NCBI GenBank assembly: GCA_964450385.1
Contig: CAYVEC010000009.1
Coordinates: forward strand, 3,942 to 67,941
Length of the DNA stretch: 64,000 bases
Reading direction: 5' to 3'
Source of the DNA: JAKLFA01 sp964450385
Lineage (GTDB): Bacteria > Omnitrophota > Gorgyraeia > Zapsychrales > JANLHA01
Shown: positions 23,977 to 32,084 of the stretch, one piece after another
Numbering within the stretch: the first letter of the stretch is position 1
Layout of the letters: the number at the start of each line of letters is the position of its first letter
The notes under the pieces: generated by a model
Told to the model about the DNA's origin: nothing
Database searches by the model: none
The model's input: only the letters and a program-made list of their open reading frames with translations
Program-made: the position numbers and the translations under genes

Positions 23977-24846
23977 TTATCCTTTAACAGCTCCGGCCGC
24001 AAGACCCCTAATGATATGTTTCTGAATGAACAGATAGATCAGAATGATCGGCACCGCCGCCATCGTGAGCCCCGCCATCAGAATCGGATATTCCACATTG
24101 TGCACGTCCGCAAACACCATGACCCCCCGCTGGAGGGGCATGATCGTCGGTTTGCCGGGAATATCATTCAACAACAGCATCGCCAAAACGTACTCATTCC
24201 ATACATTAAGCGCGTTATAAATAATGACGACCGCGATCGCAGGCCGGGCCAGCGGCAGCGCCACATGCCGCCAGATCCCCATCTTGTTACATCCATCGAT
24301 CCGCGCCGCGTCCTCGAGGTCCTGCGGCATCTGATCAAAGAACGTCTTCAACAAAATAATGCTCAACGAGAGCCCGACATTGATCATGCACAGGACATAC
24401 CCGGTCTGCCGGACCCAGGGATGATGCGAATTAATAAACCCCATCTTCGTCATCAACACCGTTAGGGGGACGAAGCTCCCCGGCAGCGGGATCATCATCG
24501 CCAGAACAAAAAGAATGAAAAAAACATTCTTCCCCGGAAAGTCAAGCCGCGAGAACGCATACGCCGCCCACGAGGCGATGATCACGATCCCAATGACGAC
24601 AGTCGTCGTATAAATCACACTGTTCCATAAATACTGTCCAAACTGCCCCTGAGTCCAGGCCCGAACATAATTCTCCGCGTGGATAGTCCGGGGAATCAGA
24701 GACTGGTCTGTAAAGATCCTCTCCTGGGTCATCAACGATGACCGCACCATCCAGAAGAGCGGGAACAGGCACGTCAGGGTCACGGCGATCAAGACAGCCT
24801 GAACCAGCGCCGAGCTCACCATTCTCTGTGTTCGATATCGATTCAA
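23977..24846 (-). CDS. ABC sugar transporter permease, MalG type
   Basis: A ~289-residue inner-membrane permease with six likely helices and the EAA loop EDAARIDGCNKMGIWRHVAL, which docks the ATPase. The N-terminus LTCLFPLFWMVRSSLMTQE and C-terminal YLFIQKHIIRGLAAGAVKG are typical of MalG/CUT1 permeases. The start looks like TTG at 24846 with GGGGAGGCGG upstream; an upstream TTG (24870) and ATG 24822 are alternatives. It is second permease of the import system, followed by the glycosidase gene. Confidence 0.9.
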   Translation of the reverse strand: MNRYRTQRMVSSALVQAVLIAVTLTCLFPLFWMVRSSLMTQERIFTDQSLIPRTIHAENYVRAWTQGQFGQYLWNSVIYTTTVVIGIVIIASWAAYAFSRLDFPGKNVFFILFVLAMMIPLPGSFVPLTVLMTKMGFINSHHPWVRQTGYVLCMINVGLSLSIILLKTFFDQMPQDLEDAARIDGCNKMGIWRHVALPLARPAIAVVIIYNALNVWNEYVLAMLLLNDIPGKPTIMPLQRGVMVFADVHNVEYPILMAGLTMAAVPIILIYLFIQKHIIRGLAAGAVKG

Positions 24847-24889
24847 TCCCGCCTCCCCGCTCCGGCGCAAAAACGCAAGCCCCCAGCGG

Positions 24890-25912
24890 TCACGCCTTCC
24901 TCATGCGGCGCTCAACGCGTTTTAAGACCCCTGACATCGCGATCAGGATCGCACCAAAAACAATCCCCATGGCGCAGGCATATCCATATTCCCGTGTTCC
25001 GGTCATCGCCGCCAGGATCCGCGTCCCTGGAACCTCCGTGTGATATCCTGGCCCGCCGTTGGTCATCGATAGAATCAGGACAAAGGCCTGCATCGATCCG
25101 AGGATCGTCAGGATCACCACGACCACGATAACCGGCATCATGATCGGAACCGTCACGTGGACGAACGTTCGCCACCAATCCGCCCCGTCGACCTCAGCCG
25201 CCTCATAGAGCTGGCGGTCGATCGTCTGAAGCCCGGCCAGGAACATGATGAACCCCCACCCGAATCCTTTCCAACTGTGCACGATCGCGATACAGGCCAA
25301 GGCCGTCCTCGGATTCGACAGCCAATTCGTGATCAAATGATCCCAGCCGACCGCGTGGAGCCAATGATTCAGCAGACCGTAATATTCCCCATTCTGCATG
25401 CCGCCCTCAAGGATCCATTTCCAAATGAACCCGACCACGACCTCTGAGAGCACGGGTGGAATAAAAAAAATCACGCGATAAAAATTCTTCCCCCGGATCT
25501 CGCGGTCACAGGCCAGGGCGAGCATAAAGGCCAAGGCGTTCTGGAACGTCAGCGCGACGAGGGTAATAAAAACAGCGTGCCCGACCGACTGCCACCAGAT
25601 CAGGTCCGCGCTCAGGCGAAGTCGCCCTGACCATAGGGCCGTCCACCACTGGCCGGCCGACTGCCACCACGACCCGGCCCCCCAACCCTCCGCGGGGATA
25701 ACGCTCAGGAGGTCCGAAAAATTCCTGAGGCCCACAAACGGCCGCAGACCGCTGATCCCATTCCACTCGCGGAGCGACAGATTAAACGTCTCATAAAAGG
25801 GGTAAATGTAAAAGATCGTAAAGATCACAACCGCCGGGACGATAAAAAGAAAACTCGTGAACCGCCCCCAGCGGTGACTCACCACGTCTCGTTCAATCTC
25901 ACGTTCTCTCAT
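24890..25912 (-). CDS. ABC sugar transporter permease, MalF type
   Basis: A 340-residue permease of the CUT1 class: IFTIFYIYPFYETFNLSLRE near the N-terminus, then helices and an EAA loop YEAAEVDGADWWRTFVHVTV followed by PIMMPV. With the MalG-type partner it forms the membrane channel. There is an extra ~60-residue periplasmic-looking stretch (SVIPAEGWGAGSWW onward) after the first helix, rich in Trp and Gly. ATG 25912 has GGAAGGGACG upstream. Confidence 0.9.
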   Translation of the reverse strand: MREREIERDVVSHRWGRFTSFLFIVPAVVIFTIFYIYPFYETFNLSLREWNGISGLRPFVGLRNFSDLLSVIPAEGWGAGSWWQSAGQWWTALWSGRLRLSADLIWWQSVGHAVFITLVALTFQNALAFMLALACDREIRGKNFYRVIFFIPPVLSEVVVGFIWKWILEGGMQNGEYYGLLNHWLHAVGWDHLITNWLSNPRTALACIAIVHSWKGFGWGFIMFLAGLQTIDRQLYEAAEVDGADWWRTFVHVTVPIMMPVIVVVVILTILGSMQAFVLILSMTNGGPGYHTEVPGTRILAAMTGTREYGYACAMGIVFGAILIAMSGVLKRVERRMRKA

Positions 25913-25940
25913 CAGGCGTCCCTTCCCTGTTCCGTCCCCC

Positions 25941-27233
25941 TTAAGGGACCCGTCTCCGGGCGCGCTCCATCTGCCGGGCCTTGACCTGCTGAACCTCCGC
26001 AGCCACCGCCTCGGGCGTCTTCTCCCCGATAATGATCGACTGGATGCCCTTTAAGAATTTTTCGCTCACCACGGCGTCCTCATCCAGCTCCCAGATCGAT
26101 GGGTGCGTGGTCCATGCGAGTCCCCGGCCGAATTCCATGAGCTCAGCCGGCAGCGAGGCGACCGCGTTCTTATTCGCCGGGAGATTTTTCGTCGTCTCCG
26201 CCAAAAATGCCTGCTGTTCCGTTGCGGTCAACCATTTCAAAAAATCGATCGCCTTCTCTCGTCGGAATGATGCGGCATTCACGCGGAAGGCTCCACCCTC
26301 TGCCCCCCAGATCAAGAGCCGATGCCGAAGCGTGATCGGCGGAGGGATCATGACCCCATATGACAGATTCGGATTCATTCCATGATACACATTAATGCAC
26401 CACGACCCATTAAAGGCAAAAGCCGCCCGCTCAAGGGCAAAATCCTGCTCGGCAAGCTTATTTGACTTCGTGACAATCCCCTCGGCAAGGACCCCTCGTC
26501 GAGAAAGAGTATCAAAGATCCCGAGGACCTGCACCCAGTCCGGATCGGTATACGGCACCTCGCCGCGAAAGGTCGCCATGATCTTTTCCTCACCCATGAT
26601 ATTGAAGGCGTAATTCGAGGCGAAACACCCGGCGAGCCAGAGTTCGGCCCACCCCGAGACAAACGGCGTGATCCCACGGGCCTTGAGAAGATCGGCCGCG
26701 GCCAAGAACTCATTAAAGGTCTCGGGAACCTTCTTGACCCCTGCCTCAGCCAAAAGACGCTTGTTATAAACGAGCTGAATATTCATCATGTCGACGGGGA
26801 CACCGTATATCCCCTCGTCGACACCGTAGGAATTGCCCCGGCCGAAACGATTCCCTTCGAGCGCCTTCGTAAAAAAGACCCCTTCCCACGCCTTATCATC
26901 GGCCTCAAAATCAGACCGAAGATTCGCCACAAACCCGGCCTTGATGAAGTCGGCCACAACCTTTTTATTATCTAAAATACCGTAAATATCTGGGAGGATC
27001 CGGGCCTGAGCAGCTGCGACGATCTTTTGCGAATAGACGGAAGGAGAAAAGAACTGAAAATCGATCCAGATCCCGGTTTCGTCGTAATATCGTTCCGCGA
27101 GCTCCAAAAAGGCATTGTGGCGATCGGTCATCCAATGCCACACCGTCACCGCGTTGATGTCACCCTGCCCCTTACCGCATCCGGTCAGGGCAAGACACAT
27201 CACCACGATCACGAGACACACTTTCTTGAGCAC
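25941..27233 (-). CDS. Sugar-binding lipoprotein of the ABC transporter
   Basis: A 430-residue extracellular solute-binding protein (family 1). Starts at GTG 27233; MLKKVCLVIVVMCLALTGCG is a lipoprotein signal with lipobox LTGC. Then VTVWHWMTDRHNAFLELAER and ILPDIYGILDNKKVVADFIK, as in maltose/oligosaccharide-binding proteins, and a middle FVSGWAELWLAGCFASNYAF. It is the first gene of the operon binding protein-MalF-MalG-GH2. CAGGAG precedes the start. The ligand is unknown; the glycosidase next door points to an oligosaccharide. Confidence 0.9.
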   Translation of the reverse strand: MLKKVCLVIVVMCLALTGCGKGQGDINAVTVWHWMTDRHNAFLELAERYYDETGIWIDFQFFSPSVYSQKIVAAAQARILPDIYGILDNKKVVADFIKAGFVANLRSDFEADDKAWEGVFFTKALEGNRFGRGNSYGVDEGIYGVPVDMMNIQLVYNKRLLAEAGVKKVPETFNEFLAAADLLKARGITPFVSGWAELWLAGCFASNYAFNIMGEEKIMATFRGEVPYTDPDWVQVLGIFDTLSRRGVLAEGIVTKSNKLAEQDFALERAAFAFNGSWCINVYHGMNPNLSYGVMIPPPITLRHRLLIWGAEGGAFRVNAASFRREKAIDFLKWLTATEQQAFLAETTKNLPANKNAVASLPAELMEFGRGLAWTTHPSIWELDEDAVVSEKFLKGIQSIIIGEKTPEAVAAEVQQVKARQMERARRRVP

Positions 27234-27293
27234 ACAATCTCCTGGGGTTGAGAACCAGAACAGCCGCTTCTCTAAAGAATAATAAGAGGTCGT

Positions 27294-27322
27294 ATTTTAA
27301 CATGGGCCCGAGGGGTTGTAAA
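27294..27322 (-). promoter_or_regulatory. Promoter of the sugar ABC transporter operon
   Basis: Minus strand TTTACA (27322-27317), 17-nt spacer, TAAAAT (27299-27294). The predicted leader to GTG 27233 is about 55 nt. The spacer contains the palindrome GGGCCC; no clear LacI-type operator was seen. The remaining intergenic DNA to 27417 shows nothing else I can name. Confidence 0.6.
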
Positions 27323-27417
27323 TATCTTATTCGAGGAAAAAAGGGATGCCGAGAGATCTGGTAGACATGTAACTATTTGAAATAAATGGAGTTGCAGAAA
27401 GACGCGAGAAGAAAATG

Positions 27418-27768
27418 TTAGACATCGTCACCGGCAACCAATTTAAAAATCCGCTGGGTCTGCATAAAATTGACACGGTGAAATTCCATTCCCACATCCC
27501 ACAAATCCGCCGACTTGGATTTCATCCAGACCACCCGCCCATTCAAGTTAAGGGGACTCAGACCGTCAGGAAGATCAACCTGAAGGGAGACGCTGTCATG
27601 AAGGAACATCCGCTGATGCGTGGTGAATCGCACCCCCTGGGCCGAGGCGTCGCGGAGAAAAACATCTTTCCCATACTCTTCCCTAGAATGCTTAAACTTG
27701 ACAGGGAACCGGGCAGGGAACCGTTCAAACAGCCGCTTGTCTTTAACGTTCGCTTCTCGTTGCATCAT
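27418..27768 (-). CDS. PilZ-domain protein (second of pair)
   Basis: A 116-residue single PilZ domain, a cyclic-di-GMP receptor fold. The RxxxR motif is RFPAR (after KRLFE) and the D/NxSxxG motif is DASAQGVRF; hydrophobic strands LQVDLPDG and GRVVWMKS follow as expected. It overlaps the upstream PilZ gene by four bases, so the two are translationally coupled. Target unknown; no diguanylate cyclase is in the window. Confidence 0.85.
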   Translation of the reverse strand: MMQREANVKDKRLFERFPARFPVKFKHSREEYGKDVFLRDASAQGVRFTTHQRMFLHDSVSLQVDLPDGLSPLNLNGRVVWMKSKSADLWDVGMEFHRVNFMQTQRIFKLVAGDDV

Positions 27769-28103
27769 GGAGTTTCCTCAAAATAATTTTTAAGACGGGT
27801 TTTTGAGCCCGGATACAAAATGCGCAGAAATTTGACGCCGACACGGAAGAGACCAGAAAGCCCTTCGCGCCGGACCCAGGCAACCTCGCCGAGAACAAGC
27901 GACGGCTCTCCGCCGACATTCAGATCGACCTCAACTGCGATCTGTCTCCGGATCGGGATCCGCTTGCGCGAGACAAGCCCGATCCCGCCCTGGCTGATAT
28001 CAATCGTGCAGAGATCGCTAAAAACGCCCCGGTCAGGCGCGTCAACCGGAACGCGGCACGCATGACGAAGCGACCTGCGATGATTTATAACATGTTTATT
28101 CAT
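27765..28103 (-). CDS. PilZ-domain protein (first of pair)
   Basis: A 112-residue PilZ domain protein: RRSLRHACR supplies the arginines of the RxxxR motif and DISQGGIGLVS the D/NxSxxG motif, followed by VEVDLNVGG and GEVAWVRR strands. Both c-di-GMP contact motifs look intact, slightly better than in its partner. No good ribosome binding site precedes ATG 28103; the leader is A/T-rich. Confidence 0.85.
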   Translation of the reverse strand: MNKHVINHRRSLRHACRVPVDAPDRGVFSDLCTIDISQGGIGLVSRKRIPIRRQIAVEVDLNVGGEPSLVLGEVAWVRREGLSGLFRVGVKFLRILYPGSKTRLKNYFEETP

Positions 28104-28136
28104 AATAAGTTGTGTATTTTTTATTAATCCGTATTT

Positions 28137-28164
28137 ATTCTATACCCACAAATCGAAAAATCAA
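28137..28164 (-). promoter_or_regulatory. Possible promoter of the PilZ pair
   Basis: Minus strand TTGATT (28164-28159), 16-nt spacer, TAGAAT (28142-28137), in a 160-bp A/T-rich region between divergent genes. Confidence 0.45.
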
Positions 28165-28265
28165 CACTTTTGTCATTTTGTTTTATAAAAAATTTTTCTT
28201 TATTCGCAAGATGTTCATATGTAGAATGCTTTTACTAATAATGACCCCCCACAGAAGGACCTCGT

Positions 28266-28547
28266 ATGACGAACGATCGCGAATCAGAACAAATTCAAAA
28301 TATCTACAAAGAACGCGGCTACCAAAAACAAACCTTCAAAGAATACATGGACGCCAAAAAGCAGGCCCAAAAGCCAAAGGCCCCGCTCCCTCTGCCGGTG
28401 AAGATCATTTTATACACACCGCTCATCATCATCGCGTGCGCCGGGCTCGTCTTCATCCCGTTCGTCATTTATCTCATCTTCGCATCGCCGGAGGTGAAGA
28501 CCGACAAGCCAGTGAACACCACCGCATCATCCGTCTATAAAAAATAG
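28266..28547 (+). CDS. Small single-span membrane protein, unknown
   Basis: A 93-residue protein: a charged, Lys/Gln-rich N-terminal 45 residues (QTFKEYMDAKKQAQKPKAP), one long hydrophobic stretch (IILYTPLIIIACAGLVFIPF and beyond, residues ~47-72) and a short polar tail. Start ATG 28266 follows AAGGACC. It is 12 bp upstream of the CvpA-like gene and probably co-transcribed. No family recognised. Confidence 0.6.
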   Translation: MTNDRESEQIQNIYKERGYQKQTFKEYMDAKKQAQKPKAPLPLPVKIILYTPLIIIACAGLVFIPFVIYLIFASPEVKTDKPVNTTASSVYKK

Positions 28548-28559
28548 GGCCCGCTCACC

Positions 28560-29291
28560 ATGCTGAATATCGACATCATCGCGATCACCCTCCTTACGCT
28601 CTATTTCGTCGGCGGATGGCATTTTGCCCTCTTCCGGAGCCTCATTGGGCCGGGATCGTTTCTCCTGTCGTACACGATCGCGGTCATCAATTACGACCTC
28701 ATGTCAAACCCCATCATCGCGACCATCGTCTGCGTGACTGGGACCGTCGGGCTCACGATCGCGCTCAACATCCTTTTTATCGCCGCCCAGATGTCCGTCG
28801 ATAAAAAATACCGCAACTACACACTCTGGATAAACCGCCTCGCCGGCGGGCTGATCAGCGTCGCGTGGAACGGGCTCCTCACGGTCATGGCCGTCATCAT
28901 CTTCATGATCCTTCCCGACAACGGAGGCCCCGTCAGCAAAATCCAGACAGAGATCAACACCTCATGGTCCTACGGATACGCCAACGCTTTTATTGTTCCC
29001 CGGGTCCCGAAGCTCAACACCCTCGCCCTCGGGCTCCTCGTCTTCAAAGACCCGAGCCATTTCGCGGCGGTCGCGGACACGAATGAATATCACGATTTCT
29101 TTAACAATCCCCGTCTCCAGGCGATCCTCACCGACAACGAGACCCTCGATCAGATCGAACAACGCGACATCCTGCGGCTCATGAAGAACCCCAAGGTCCA
29201 TGCCGCGATCAACGATACCGGGCTTATCAACAGCACCTCGAGGCTCATTCTTCTGATGTACCATCGTCAGAAGGAGAGCCCTTCCTCGTAA
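28560..29291 (+). CDS. CvpA-like multi-span membrane protein
   Basis: A 243-residue protein with about four N-terminal membrane helices (FVGGWHFALFRSLIGPGSFL, ATIVCVTGTVGLTIALNILF, GGLISVAWNGLLTVMAVIIF) and a soluble C-terminal part with NPRLQAILTDNETLDQIEQR. The helix pattern and the G-W/G-R-NG-L segments resemble CvpA (colicin V production) proteins, but I cannot confirm it by alignment. It converges on mnmE with 11 bp between. Confidence 0.55.
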   Translation: MLNIDIIAITLLTLYFVGGWHFALFRSLIGPGSFLLSYTIAVINYDLMSNPIIATIVCVTGTVGLTIALNILFIAAQMSVDKKYRNYTLWINRLAGGLISVAWNGLLTVMAVIIFMILPDNGGPVSKIQTEINTSWSYGYANAFIVPRVPKLNTLALGLLVFKDPSHFAAVADTNEYHDFFNNPRLQAILTDNETLDQIEQRDILRLMKNPKVHAAINDTGLINSTSRLILLMYHRQKESPSS

Positions 29292-29302
29292 TCTCACAGG
29301 GA

Positions 29303-30709
29303 TTATTTGCCGATACAGAACTGAGAAAAAATAGCCTCGATGAGATCGTCGTCGGCGTGGCGGCCGGTGATCGCATCGAGATGATCGATCGCCTGACGAA
29401 TATGTTCGGCGATGAATTCAAGGGAGAGCCCTCGGCCCATATCGGATCGGGCCTGCGAGACCGCGGCCAGGGCCTGACGCAAGGCCTCGATGTGGCGAAT
29501 ATTCGTGACCTGAACCTTATGCGATTCCAGAGTCTGGCCCTGAAGAACGCGCTCGACCAAACACCGCCTCAGATCATCAAGCCCCTGACCGTGAAGGAGG
29601 TCGGTCGAGACCACAGGAACGCCGGGGATCCGTTCATGAACCGCGCTGCGGTCAAGGGCACACGGCAGATCCACTTTATTCACGACCACAACGGCTCTCT
29701 GCCCCCGCACCTCATCCATTAAGGCGGCATCGTCGCCCGAGATCGGCCGGCTTGCGTCTAAAACCAGGACCGTGAGGTCCGCGTGACGGATATGCTCACG
29801 GCTCCGCTGGACCGCCGCCTCCTCGATCACATCACGGGGTTGCAAGATACCGGCGGTGTCGACTGCATGGAACACGATCCCCTCGATCTGAAGGATCTCC
29901 TCAACCGCATCACGAGTGGTCCCCTCGATCGGAGACACGATCGCCCGCTCATGACAGAGCAGGGCGTTCAATAACGACGATTTCCCGACATTCGGCTTCC
30001 CGCAGATCACAAGGCGGACCCCCTCGCGGAGGACCCTCCCCTGGTCCGCATGCTCGAGAAGAGCATTCATATCGCGGATCGCATCACGACAGACATCCCC
30101 GATCCGTCCGGTGAGGCCATCCTCGTCGGCCTCACCCGGAAAATTCAAGGCGCCCTCAGCCAGGACATACCCTTCCATGAGACGGTCCCGTGTGCTCGCC
30201 AACTGGCGTGTCAGATTCCCGCGAAGCTGATCTTCAGAGACCCGAAGGGCGGCAGATGTCTGGGCCCGGATCACATCAAGCACGGCCTCGGCCTGAGCGA
30301 GATCGATCCGGCCGTGCAAAAACGCCCGCTTGGTAAATTCACCAGGGCCCGCGAGCCGCGCGCCTTTCTCCAACACAAGCGAGAGGACCGCCTGAACAAC
30401 CGCGGCCCCGCCGTGACAGCTGATCTCGACGACATCTTCACACGTGTAACTCCTCGGCGCGCGCATCACAGTCAGGAGGACCTCGTCGATCAGTTGGGCA
30501 CCGTGATCATCGCGCCTCACCACATGACCATAATGAACGGTATGGGATCCAAATTCCGCCGGTCTCGCCTTGGGCTGGGCTGGGGTAAAAATCTCATCGG
30601 TGATCGCGAGGGCCTCGGGGCCGCTCATCCGAACAATCCCGATCCCCCCCAATCCTATCGGGGTTGAGATCGCCGCGATCGTATCCGCCAAACTCGTCAC
30701 CTTCGACAC
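29303..30709 (-). CDS. mnmE: tRNA modification GTPase MnmE
   Basis: A 468-residue GTPase working with MnmG on wobble uridine of tRNAs. N-terminal folate-binding domain DTIAAISTPIGLGGIGIVRM, then HGGAAVVQAVLSLVLEKGAR, the G domain with P-loop GKPNVGKSSLLNALL, GTTRDAVEE and VVNKVDLP, and the strictly conserved C-terminal CIGK that acts in catalysis. Its start lies inside the end of folC (13-nt overlap). Confidence 0.97.
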   Translation of the reverse strand: MSKVTSLADTIAAISTPIGLGGIGIVRMSGPEALAITDEIFTPAQPKARPAEFGSHTVHYGHVVRRDDHGAQLIDEVLLTVMRAPRSYTCEDVVEISCHGGAAVVQAVLSLVLEKGARLAGPGEFTKRAFLHGRIDLAQAEAVLDVIRAQTSAALRVSEDQLRGNLTRQLASTRDRLMEGYVLAEGALNFPGEADEDGLTGRIGDVCRDAIRDMNALLEHADQGRVLREGVRLVICGKPNVGKSSLLNALLCHERAIVSPIEGTTRDAVEEILQIEGIVFHAVDTAGILQPRDVIEEAAVQRSREHIRHADLTVLVLDASRPISGDDAALMDEVRGQRAVVVVNKVDLPCALDRSAVHERIPGVPVVSTDLLHGQGLDDLRRCLVERVLQGQTLESHKVQVTNIRHIEALRQALAAVSQARSDMGRGLSLEFIAEHIRQAIDHLDAITGRHADDDLIEAIFSQFCIGK

Positions 30710-32049
30710 AGCGCCTCCCTTGCCTGGGCCACCGCAAACAGGGATCCCGTGACCGCCACAACCTGGTCCACCCCGGCCTCACGGACCGCCCGATGAAGGG
30801 CCTCTTGAAAATTCCCCGCGTGCTCGACCGCGTGACAATCCGTGAACAGGCCCGAACAATCGATCTCGTCCCAGCGCAGCGCCCGGCGATGATCGGCCGA
30901 GACAAGGGTGATCCGGCCGGCGGCCTGATCGATCTGCCGCGCGATCCCCGAAACATCTTTGTCCTTCGACAAACCCAACAAAATGTGCGCCTTCCGATCA
31001 GGAAAGACCGCATTCAGCGTCGAAAGAAATCCTTTAATGGAATCAACCGTGTGCGCTCCATCGACAACGACCATCGGATCACGCGACAAGATCTCGAATC
31101 GTCCGGGCCAAAACGCCCCAGCCAGTCCCGCAGCCGCATGCGACGGCGTAACGCTAAAGCCAAACTCATTAAGACGGCCCGTGACGCACAGAGCCATCGC
31201 AGCGTTATCGGCCTGAACGCGGCCGAGAAGGGAAAGGCGATAACGATAGGCGTGTCCGGCATAGCGCATCTCAACGGTCATTCCGTCCAGGTCTAGATGA
31301 ACCGCATCAACGGTCACATCGCGCGGGACGCTGACGATCTGAACGCCTTGGGCCCATGCCATCTCTTCGATCACCGAGGCTGCCTCGCGTTTCTGTTCTG
31401 CGACGACCGCATATCGGCAACACGATTTAATGATCCCCGCCTTTTCTTTCGCGATCGCACCCAAGGTGTGCCCCAAAATATTCTGGTGCTCCCAACTGAT
31501 CGGCGTGATCGCGCAGATCAAGGGCTCAACGACATTCGTGGCGTCAAGCCTGCCGCCGAGACCCGTCTCAAGGACCACGACATCGGTCATCTGTTCAAGA
31601 AAATAAATCAAGGCCACCGCGGTGAGCAATTCGAAATACGTCACGTCGATGTGGGCGCGGCGCTCAAGGACCGCCTTGATCCGACGGACAATATCCACAA
31701 AAGCCGCCTCAGGGATCTCATCAGGGAAGAGATCCACCGGCGAGGACGATGAAGAAGCCGAGGTGAGGACGCGGATCCGTTCACGGACGCCGTGCAGGTG
31801 CGGGGACGTGAACAGCCCGACCCGATACCCGGCGCATCTCAGGATCTCAGCGGCAAAGGCGCATGTGGACCCCTTGCCTTTCGTGCCGGCAAGATGAATG
31901 CATTTGAGCTGACGCTGGGGATCGCCAAAGGCGTGCAGAAGTTCTCGCAGGCCATCAAGCCGAAAATCGTCAGCAGAAAGACCGTCGAGGGCATGCTCAT
32001 AATTCGCCAACTGCTCAAGATAACCGCTGATGTCCGAGGGAATAGCCAT
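30697..32049 (-). CDS. folC: Folylpolyglutamate synthase / dihydrofolate synthase
   Basis: A 450-residue Mur-ligase-family enzyme adding glutamate to folates. ATP-binding motif AGTKGKGSTCAFAAEILRC, then VGLFTSPHLHGVRERI and LETGLGGRLDATNVV, with SWEHQNILGHTLGAIAKEKA and a C-terminal domain carrying VVDGAHTVDSIKGFL. All match FolC. It sits between purH and mnmE in a minus-strand unit. The context fits one-carbon and purine metabolism. Confidence 0.95.
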   Translation of the reverse strand: MAIPSDISGYLEQLANYEHALDGLSADDFRLDGLRELLHAFGDPQRQLKCIHLAGTKGKGSTCAFAAEILRCAGYRVGLFTSPHLHGVRERIRVLTSASSSSSPVDLFPDEIPEAAFVDIVRRIKAVLERRAHIDVTYFELLTAVALIYFLEQMTDVVVLETGLGGRLDATNVVEPLICAITPISWEHQNILGHTLGAIAKEKAGIIKSCCRYAVVAEQKREAASVIEEMAWAQGVQIVSVPRDVTVDAVHLDLDGMTVEMRYAGHAYRYRLSLLGRVQADNAAMALCVTGRLNEFGFSVTPSHAAAGLAGAFWPGRFEILSRDPMVVVDGAHTVDSIKGFLSTLNAVFPDRKAHILLGLSKDKDVSGIARQIDQAAGRITLVSADHRRALRWDEIDCSGLFTDCHAVEHAGNFQEALHRAVREAGVDQVVAVTGSLFAVAQAREALCRR

Positions 32050-32084
32050 GGATCACCCCGCGCCTCCGACGTCTTCCAAGACGA

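Noticed and set aside
24016..25300. LacI-type operator near the sugar operon promoters
   Set aside because: I looked for ~16-20-bp palindromes near 21.4 and 27.3 kb and found none convincing; the short GGGCCC in the spacer is too common.
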